Below the pieces are notes generated by a model. That model had not been told where the DNA came from. It did no database searches and saw only the letters and a program-made list of their open reading frames with translations. From the NCBI GenBank assembly GCA_021774625.1, contig JAJFIV010000027.1, positions 336,566-400,565 on the forward strand: DNA of 64,000 bases, read 5' to 3'. Position numbers and translations under genes: made by a program. Of the stretch, positions 57,353 through 64,000 are shown in pieces (position 1 is the first letter of the stretch; every line of letters starts with the position of its first letter). The stretch is from Alphaproteobacteria bacterium (GTDB lineage Bacteria; Pseudomonadota; Alphaproteobacteria; Sphingomonadales; JAKSBY01).

Positions 57353-58333
57353 CTAAAAATTAAGATTGGTGCCAAGATAGAAAAGCTGCGAACGGCTGGC
57401 CAGATCCGGTGTCAGGCCAAAATTAGGCCCGTATTCGAAGAAACGCACCCCGCCGGAAAAGCGGAGAGCGGGCGATAGATAATAGGCCGCGCCAAACTGC
57501 AGCGCGTAAAAGTTCTCATCTAGACCCAGGGGTGATGTGATCAGGCCATTCAGCCTGCGGTTATATTCACCGATGCTGAGCGTGGTGGACCAGCTTGACC
57601 CCTGATAGGACAGGCCGACGTCAAGCCCTTCATAGCCGGGCGTGAGGCCACCGCTTTCCCTGACCAGAAAGGCGCCAAGATTGAAGCCCAGATAGCCGAC
57701 ATTCAGTCCCAGATTCATGGACTGCCGGTTAAAATTCTGACCCAGCAGATTCTGGTTGAAAAGCCCGGAAAGATTGACCGGCTGCACGGCGACAGTGGAG
57801 GAGAGCGAGATCTGAAAGCTTTGCCGTTTTTCCTGCTCGCCAGCGTCCGAACCAAGGTTAATCCCAATATTTACCGCCGCCTGCCGGGGCGTAAAACTGT
57901 TTAAAACACCCGTTTCATCCGGAAAAATGCTGTCCGCCGGCCGGCCCTGCGGCATGGTGACGCCGCGCGGCGTGAATGTCGTGATGTCTGACGACAGGGA
58001 GGGCAATTGTTCCGGCTCAATCCGTCCTGAATTTGTGCCGGCGTCCTCCCGAAAATATAAAAACCCGCGATTCGGCGAGTCGCTCTCGGCCGCTTCGGCC
58101 GGCGCCGCATCCTGGCCCTGATCCTGGCCGGCCGCGCCGGATGCAGCCTTGGCTGTGCCGGCAAACAGATTCAGCAAGGGAAGGGGGGCGGAATCGCCAG
58201 AACCCTTGCCAGCCGCCAAAACAGGTGCGGGAGTCAGCAGGATAACCGCCGCCGCCAATGTCTTTTTTATCGCGCTTTTCAAGGGGGTCATGCGTTGCCC
58301 AAAATTATTCCTCAGAAACAAAAAACTCAACAC
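57353..58333 (-). CDS. Putative outer-membrane beta-barrel protein
   Basis: Signal peptide; alternating amphipathic beta pattern (MNLGLNVGYLGFNLGAFL, GLDVGLSYQGSSWSTTLSIGEYN, YALQFGAAYYLSPALRFSGGVRFFEYG); C-terminal Phe. Confidence 0.7.
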   Translation of the reverse strand: MLSFLFLRNNFGQRMTPLKSAIKKTLAAAVILLTPAPVLAAGKGSGDSAPLPLLNLFAGTAKAASGAAGQDQGQDAAPAEAAESDSPNRGFLYFREDAGTNSGRIEPEQLPSLSSDITTFTPRGVTMPQGRPADSIFPDETGVLNSFTPRQAAVNIGINLGSDAGEQEKRQSFQISLSSTVAVQPVNLSGLFNQNLLGQNFNRQSMNLGLNVGYLGFNLGAFLVRESGGLTPGYEGLDVGLSYQGSSWSTTLSIGEYNRRLNGLITSPLGLDENFYALQFGAAYYLSPALRFSGGVRFFEYGPNFGLTPDLASRSQLFYLGTNLNF

Positions 58334-58573
58334 ATAGCGTTCTGACGATATTCTACAGGAAAATTATACAATCGCGCAAGGCCGACACAAATATTTCACA
58401 GCCAAATCCCGCACTAAAATTTCAAGTGTGTCGCCGCCGCCACAGGCCTGACTGAATATGCAGGCTGGTTTTATCCTGTCGCCATGATTATAACACAGTG
58501 GCAATTCATATATTTGTTGCGTATTTTATTGAATAACGCCATGACGTCAGCGGCGCTTTGAAAATCGAACTGG

Positions 58574-59032
58574 ATGCATGAGTTAATGAAGTTTAAAAAT
58601 CTTTCTTTCGGATTTATACTGCCAATTATCTTCCCCGTATTTCTTGCGGCCTGCGGTTCCGACGATGACGGCTTTTCCGATTCCGTCATAAAGGATCGGA
58701 CCTCCGCCATCGGCGTGAACGGCTATCTGTGGCGGGGCGCGCTGGATACGCTTTCCTTCATGCCGATGGAGGATGTGGATTCTGCGGGCGGCGTGATTAT
58801 TACCGACTGGTACGTCAATCCTGATGTTTCTACGGAACGCTTGAAAGTCGCCGTCTATATTCTGGACCGCGCCCTCAGAGCGGACGGCCTCAAGGTTTCG
58901 GTTTTCCGGCAGGAGTTGGTAAACGGCACATGGTCCAATGCCAGTGTGCGGGCGGCGACGGCCATACAGATTGAAGACGCCATCCTTGCCAGGGCGCGCG
59001 AACTGCGTCTGAAATCTATCGATGACAAATAA
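58574..59032 (+). CDS. DUF3576 domain lipoprotein
   Basis: Lipobox [44 protein letters not shown]; upstream of leuS. Confidence 0.88.
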   Translation: MHELMKFKNLSFGFILPIIFPVFLAACGSDDDGFSDSVIKDRTSAIGVNGYLWRGALDTLSFMPMEDVDSAGGVIITDWYVNPDVSTERLKVAVYILDRALRADGLKVSVFRQELVNGTWSNASVRAATAIQIEDAILARARELRLKSIDDK

Positions 59033-59079
59033 ACAATAAGTCTGACAAGCCGTTGCTGTTAAAGGGATACCAAAAGACC

Positions 59080-61638
59080 ATGCGGCGCTATAACGCCAAA
59101 ATAACGGAAGCCAAATGGCAAAAAACCTGGACTGAGCGCAAGACATTCGAGGTCACCGAAGACCCCGCAAAGCCCAAAAACTACGTATTGGAAATGTTCC
59201 CGTATCCGTCCGGACGCATTCATATGGGTCATGTGCGCAACTACACGATCGGCGACGTGCTGGCCCGCCACCGCAAGGCCAAAGGGTATAACGTGCTCCA
59301 CCCCATGGGCTGGGACGCCTTTGGCATGCCGGCGGAAAATGCCGCCATGGAGCGCGGCGTCCACCCGGCGCGCTGGACCTATGACAATATTGCGGCCATG
59401 CGGGCGCAACTCAAAAGGCTGGGTCTTGCCATTGACTGGACCCGCGAATTCGCCACCTGCGATCCGGAATATTACAGCCAGCAGCAACGACTGTTCCTCG
59501 ATTTTTACGAAGCGGGACTGGTTTATAGAAAGGAATCCTGGGTCAATTGGGATCCGGTGGACAATACGGTTCTCGCCAATGAGCAGGTGATTGACGGCAA
59601 GGGCTGGCGCTCTGGCGCACCCGTCGAGCGCCGCCAGCTTTCCCAGTGGTTCTTTAAAATCACCGATTTTGCCGATGATCTGCTTGAAAGCCTGAAATCC
59701 CTCGAACGCTGGCCGGACAAGGTCCGCCTGATGCAGGAAAACTGGATCGGCCGCTCGGAGGGGCTGCGCTTTTCCTTTGATATCGATGGCCGGGACGAAA
59801 AAATCGATGTTTTTACCACCCGGCCTGACACGATTTTCGGCGCCAGCTTTTGCGCCATCGCCGCCGAACACGCATTGAGCCATCAGCTTGCCAAAGCGAG
59901 CCCGGAGATTGCCGCCTTTATTGAAGAATGCCGGGCCATGGGCACCAGAGCCGAAGATATCGAAACCGCGGAGAAAAAGGGCTTTGATACGGGTCTTCAG
60001 GTGCGCCATCCGTTCTTGGAAGAGGTGCGGCTGCCCGTCTATGTCGCCAATTTTGTATTGACGGAGTATGGCGCCGGCGCCGTATTCGGCTGCCCGGCCC
60101 ATGACCAGCGGGATCTGGACTTCGCCCGGAAATACGGCCTGCCGGTGCTTCCGGTCGTGGTGCCGGAAAAAGAGGCTGCCGCGGCCTTCGCTATCGAAGC
60201 CGAAGCCTATACCGGCCCCGGAAGGCTCGCCAATTCCCATTTCCTCGACGGCCTGACCATAGAAGAGGCGAAATCAGCGGTCATCGGCCGCGCCGAAGCT
60301 GGCGGTTTTGGCGAAGGCGCCATCACATACCGGTTGCGCGACTGGGGCATTTCCCGGCAGCGTTACTGGGGTTGCCCGATCCCGATGATCCATTGTAAAA
60401 GCTGCGGTATTCTGCCGGTTCCCAAAAGCCAGCTTCCGGTTATTCTGCCCGATGACGTCCGTTTCGACCGGCCCGGCAATCCGCTGGCCCGCCACCCGGA
60501 CTGGAAAAAAACTACCTGCCCCGAATGCGGCGAAGCGGCAGAGCGCGAGACCGATACCTGCGATACCTTCGTCGATTCCGCCTGGTATTTTGCCCGCTTC
60601 TGTTCGCCAAAGGCCGCCACTCCGCTGGACCGCGAAGCGGTGGATTACTGGCTGCCGGTCGATCAGTATACCGGCGGTGTGGAACATGCGATCCTGCATC
60701 TGCTTTATGCCCGCTTCTTCACCCGCTGCCTTGAAAAATGTGGCTACAGCTCGGTTAAGGAGCCTTTTGACGGACTGTTCACCCAGGGCATGGTAACCCA
60801 CGAAACCTACAAGGATGCAGACGGCAAATGGGTCTTCCCGGAGGACGTCGAAAAGGCCGCCGGTGACCGGCTGGTCAAAAACGGGACCAGCCTTTCCGTG
60901 ACCGTCGGGCGTATCGAGGCCATGAGCAAATCGAAAAAGAATGTGGTCGATCCCGATGCCATTATCGATCAGTTTGGCGCCGACACCGCCCGCTGGTTTA
61001 TCCTGTCCGACAGTCCGCCCGAACGCGACCTGCCCTGGACCCGGTCCGGCATTGAAGGGGCCTGGCGCTTTACCCAGCGTTTCTGGCGGCTGACCGGCGA
61101 TATACTCGACAAAATCCCGCAAAGACCGGAAAAGCCGGCAGGGTTTTCCGAAAGCGCCCGGCGCCTCCGCCAGTCGGCACACAAAGCGGTGGCCGGGGTC
61201 GGCGAGGACATCGATGCCCTGCATCTCAATAAAGCGGTGGCGCGGATACACGGTCTTGCCAATGATATTGCCGAAGGAGCGACGGGCGAGGGAAGCGACT
61301 GGGCTCAGTGGGAAGCGATTGAGCTTTTTGTCCGCATCAGCAATCCTATGATGCCCCATCTTACGGAGGAATTATGGTCTCTGATGGGGAACGAGGGTTT
61401 GCTGGCGGACGCCCCTTGGCCAGAACCGGAATCGGCGCTTCTTCAGGACAACCTGATCACCATCGGCGTACAGGTCGGCGGGAAGTTGCGCGCCACCCTT
61501 GAAATTGAACGGGACGCGGCGCAGGAAATGATTGAAAAACTCGCCCTTGGCTCCGAGAATGTAAAGCGCGCCATTGATGGCAGGACGATCCGCAAAGTAA
61601 TTGTGGTGCCGAACCGGATCGTGAATGTGGTGGTATAA
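59080..61638 (+). CDS. leuS: Leucyl-tRNA synthetase
   Basis: [26 protein letters not shown] (HIGH region), [27 protein letters not shown]. Confidence 0.98.
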   Translation: MRRYNAKITEAKWQKTWTERKTFEVTEDPAKPKNYVLEMFPYPSGRIHMGHVRNYTIGDVLARHRKAKGYNVLHPMGWDAFGMPAENAAMERGVHPARWTYDNIAAMRAQLKRLGLAIDWTREFATCDPEYYSQQQRLFLDFYEAGLVYRKESWVNWDPVDNTVLANEQVIDGKGWRSGAPVERRQLSQWFFKITDFADDLLESLKSLERWPDKVRLMQENWIGRSEGLRFSFDIDGRDEKIDVFTTRPDTIFGASFCAIAAEHALSHQLAKASPEIAAFIEECRAMGTRAEDIETAEKKGFDTGLQVRHPFLEEVRLPVYVANFVLTEYGAGAVFGCPAHDQRDLDFARKYGLPVLPVVVPEKEAAAAFAIEAEAYTGPGRLANSHFLDGLTIEEAKSAVIGRAEAGGFGEGAITYRLRDWGISRQRYWGCPIPMIHCKSCGILPVPKSQLPVILPDDVRFDRPGNPLARHPDWKKTTCPECGEAAERETDTCDTFVDSAWYFARFCSPKAATPLDREAVDYWLPVDQYTGGVEHAILHLLYARFFTRCLEKCGYSSVKEPFDGLFTQGMVTHETYKDADGKWVFPEDVEKAAGDRLVKNGTSLSVTVGRIEAMSKSKKNVVDPDAIIDQFGADTARWFILSDSPPERDLPWTRSGIEGAWRFTQRFWRLTGDILDKIPQRPEKPAGFSESARRLRQSAHKAVAGVGEDIDALHLNKAVARIHGLANDIAEGATGEGSDWAQWEAIELFVRISNPMMPHLTEELWSLMGNEGLLADAPWPEPESALLQDNLITIGVQVGGKLRATLEIERDAAQEMIEKLALGSENVKRAIDGRTIRKVIVVPNRIVNVVV

Positions 61639-61641
61639 ACG

Positions 61642-62148
61642 ATGCGTATTTTTTTACTGTTCGCCTTTCTTTCATGTCCGCTTTTATCCGCCTGCGGTTT
61701 TGAGCCGCTTTACGGCGAAACTAGGGGATCTGTGGCTGTTAATGATGATCTGGCGGCCATAGAAATAGGCGAAATTCCTGACCGGCTTGGCCGTGTTGTC
61801 AGAAATGGTCTTCTCGACCGGCTGAACCCCTATGGCGAACCCGGCAGTCCGGCCTACCGGCTCGATGTGGCGGTTACCTCTTTCAAGGAAGGCTACGGTT
61901 TTCGCGCCGACGAAGCCATTACCCGTGAAAATTTGCAGCTTCAGGGACATTTTGTGCTGACCGATTTGTCCTCCGGTGAAATTGTGCTGGAAGATGATGT
62001 CCGCTCCAGCATGGCCTATGACATTGTGCAATCGGATTTCGCTACCTTCAGCGCCGAACGCGATGCAGAATTGCGCACCTCCGAAGCGGTGGTGAACGAT
62101 ATCTACCGCAAGCTCGGTTTCTTCTTCCGGACGGAAAAGACCGACTGA
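61642..62148 (+). CDS. lptE: LPS assembly lipoprotein LptE
   Basis: Lipobox LLSACGFEPLYG; 3 bp after leuS; holA downstream. Confidence 0.88.
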   Translation: MRIFLLFAFLSCPLLSACGFEPLYGETRGSVAVNDDLAAIEIGEIPDRLGRVVRNGLLDRLNPYGEPGSPAYRLDVAVTSFKEGYGFRADEAITRENLQLQGHFVLTDLSSGEIVLEDDVRSSMAYDIVQSDFATFSAERDAELRTSEAVVNDIYRKLGFFFRTEKTD

Positions 62149-62179
62149 TTGCCTTTCACCATCCATCAGGGCTTGAATT

Positions 62180-63211
62180 ATGGTCAAAGCAAAGACAACG
62201 GATATTCCGGGCCTTTTACAAAAACTTCCGGCGCATTATCGCGGTGTTCTCGTTTACGGCCGCGATGAGGGAATGGTCCGGGAAAGGGCTCAGCAACTGG
62301 CGCGCCAGATTGTCGAAGATCTGTCCGATCCTTTTCAGGTGGCGCGGCCCGGTTTGCAGCAGATAAAGGAAACGCCTTCGCTTCTGGCCGATGAAATGGG
62401 CGCTCTTTCGATGATGGGGGGGCGCCGGGTGATTCTGGTTGATCAGGCCTCGGATGCCCATTTCGGACCGGCTTCCAATGCCCTGGCGATAACTGTGGGT
62501 GATAATCTTTTGATTCTCGCCGCCGGTGATCTTGCGCCGCGGTCGCGGCTGCGCCGCCTGTTTGAAGAAACGGCGGAAACCCTTGCGCTTCCCTGCTACG
62601 GTGACAGCCAAAGAGACCTGGATCTGCTGATCGACGACATCGTTCTGGCCAGAGGCTTTACCGTTGCCCGGGACGCGGCCGCCTATCTGAAATCCCAACT
62701 GGGTGTGGACCGTCAGATCAGCCGCAATGAACTGGAAAAACTGGTGCTTTATATGGGCTCCGAGCAAAGCGGCCAGCGCATCAGTCTTGCGGACGCAAAA
62801 GCCTGCGTCGGCGATCAGACCGCGCTGGCCCTCGGCCAGATTGCGGCCGCAGCCACGGGCGGCGACATTAAATCGCTGGATAGGCTTCTGGAACGCGCCA
62901 TTATGCAGGGAGAGACACCGGTTGCCGTGCTGCGGGTGGCGCAAAAGCGGCTGCAAAGGCTGCATCTCACCGCCGGTCTCCAACAGGCCGGCGCCAGCGC
63001 CGATGCGGCAATGGGAAAATTGCGGCCACCGGTCTTTTTCATGGAAAAGGAGGCCTTCCGGCAGGATCTGAAACGCTGGAATGTCGCCCGGCTTTCCTCG
63101 GCGCTGGCGATCCTTGCCGAAGCGGAAGCCGGCTGCAAATCAACCGGTTTTCCGGCAGAAGCCATCTGCGCCCGCGCCCTGACCCGGATCGCGCTCGCCG
63201 CCAAGGCATAA
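62180..63211 (+). CDS. holA: DNA polymerase III delta subunit
   Basis: YRGVLVYGRDEGMVRERAQQLARQI; SMMGGRRVILVDQASD; GDLAPRSRLRRLFEE; synteny with leuS-lptE. Confidence 0.93.
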   Translation: MVKAKTTDIPGLLQKLPAHYRGVLVYGRDEGMVRERAQQLARQIVEDLSDPFQVARPGLQQIKETPSLLADEMGALSMMGGRRVILVDQASDAHFGPASNALAITVGDNLLILAAGDLAPRSRLRRLFEETAETLALPCYGDSQRDLDLLIDDIVLARGFTVARDAAAYLKSQLGVDRQISRNELEKLVLYMGSEQSGQRISLADAKACVGDQTALALGQIAAAATGGDIKSLDRLLERAIMQGETPVAVLRVAQKRLQRLHLTAGLQQAGASADAAMGKLRPPVFFMEKEAFRQDLKRWNVARLSSALAILAEAEAGCKSTGFPAEAICARALTRIALAAKA

Positions 63212-63248
63212 ACGCCATCAGAAATCAATTGCTTAACATTATTCCCGG

Positions 63249-64000
63249 CTATGGGCCGCAAAGCCGCTGGCAAAGATCATCCAGCTGCTCAAGGGTTTTA
63301 TAGGTAATGGCCACCTGGCCGCCCTGTTCCCCCGCATGACTGATGCTGACCTTCAGGCCGAGAGCCCGGGACAGGTCCCGTTCCAGCGCCAGCGTATCCG
63401 CATCCTTGGTGGGCGCAAGAAAAGATGGACGAGACGACTTTCCCTTCCTTCCGCGCGCCAGAGATTCTGTCTGCCGGACGCTTAAGCCGGATTCTTCGAC
63501 GCGCTTCGCCAGACTAACGGCATCGTCCGCCCCGATCAGCGCACGGGCATGGCCCATGGAAAGCCGGCCGGAATCAATCATCAGCTGAACCGGCTCCGGC
63601 AGGGTCAAAAGCCGCAGCAAATTTGCTATATGGCTGCGGCTCTTCCCAACCAGTTGAGAAACTTCTTCCTGCGTATGGTCGAAATCATCCATCAACTGGC
63701 GATAACCCTTGGCCTCTTCCACAGCGGATAGATCTTCGCGCTGCACATTCTCAATAATGGCGGCTTCCAGGGCTTCCTGATCAGTGAATTCGCGAATCAT
63801 CACGGGAATTTCATGAATGGCGGCCGCCTGCGCGGCGCGCCAGCGGCGTTCGCCGGCAATAATCTCATAGCGGCTCCGGTCTGCCGTCGGGCGCACCAGA
63901 ATCGGCTGTAAAATACCTTTTTCGCGGATTGATTCCACCAGTTCGGCGAGGGCTTCGGGATCAAAACTTCGTCGCGGCTGGAAAGGATTTGCGCTCAGCC
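63249..64000 (-). CDS. parB: Chromosome-partitioning protein ParB (N-terminus outside window)
   Basis: Frame open to the edge: LSANPFQPRRSFDPEALAELVESIREKGILQPILVRP...EIIAGERRWRAAQAA...ENVQREDLSAVEEAKGY. Confidence 0.97.
   Translation of the reverse strand, partial: LSANPFQPRRSFDPEALAELVESIREKGILQPILVRPTADRSRYEIIAGERRWRAAQAAAIHEIPVMIREFTDQEALEAAIIENVQREDLSAVEEAKGYRQLMDDFDHTQEEVSQLVGKSRSHIANLLRLLTLPEPVQLMIDSGRLSMGHARALIGADDAVSLAKRVEESGLSVRQTESLARGRKGKSSRPSFLAPTKDADTLALERDLSRALGLKVSISHAGEQGGQVAITYKTLEQLDDLCQRLCGP

Noticed and set aside
59059-61359. 393-aa and 361-aa minus-strand ORFs
   Set aside because: Antisense to leuS, which has all expected motifs across the region
63240-64000. parS (TGTTTCACGTGAAACA-like) site near parB
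   Set aside because: No convincing match noticed by eye; an exact pattern search is needed
1-64000. CRISPR array, prophage, transposase or classical defence system
   Set aside because: No regularly spaced repeats, integrase, transposase or recognised defence gene was seen; the EVE-domain gene alone is not evidence for a defence island

Overview
This window is a compact, mostly housekeeping stretch of an alphaproteobacterial chromosome; the family-level taxon cannot be resolved from sequence alone. From left to right I can support: the 3' part of a suf operon (sufD partial, sufS, sufT, sufA-like) overlapping an HMG-CoA lyase gene; an osmoprotectant-type ABC transporter with a substrate-binding/permease fusion; a DinG/XPD-like helicase; class I lysyl-tRNA synthetase; a TPR + 2OG-Fe(II) oxygenase-like protein; an M28 peptidase next to tRNA-Thr(CGU); a heme operon containing a mitofilin/Mic60-like gene (hemC-hemD-mic60-like-hemY); tsaD, gpsA, an EVE-domain gene and acs; a PEP-CTERM metalloprotease; a TolB-like/CehA-like hydrolase; htpX, rsmB, rpe, a heparinase II/III gene and purH; a large NAD-glutamate dehydrogenase; tRNA-Gly(GCC); a CnoX-like thioredoxin, a Trm112-like gene, a UbiH-family gene, ftsK, lolA and xthA; an orphan response regulator; ribA with a degenerate RibB-like N-terminus; YggS and ThiE-like genes; leuS, lptE, holA and a partial parB. 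The observations I rate highest are: (1) a PEP-CTERM metalloprotease transcription unit with an exact sigma-54 -24/-12 match (TGGCAC-N5-TTGCT), an upstream 7-bp inverted repeat and a strong terminator, with no exosortase in the window; (2) a 22/25-nt copy of the tRNA-Thr 3' end in direct orientation on the far side of the M28 peptidase gene, the geometry of a decayed tRNA-targeted insertion; (3) a cloverleaf-like palindromic intergenic repeat downstream of xthA. No CRISPR array, rRNA, prophage, transposase or defence island was recognised. All calls are by eye from sequence; no database search was run.
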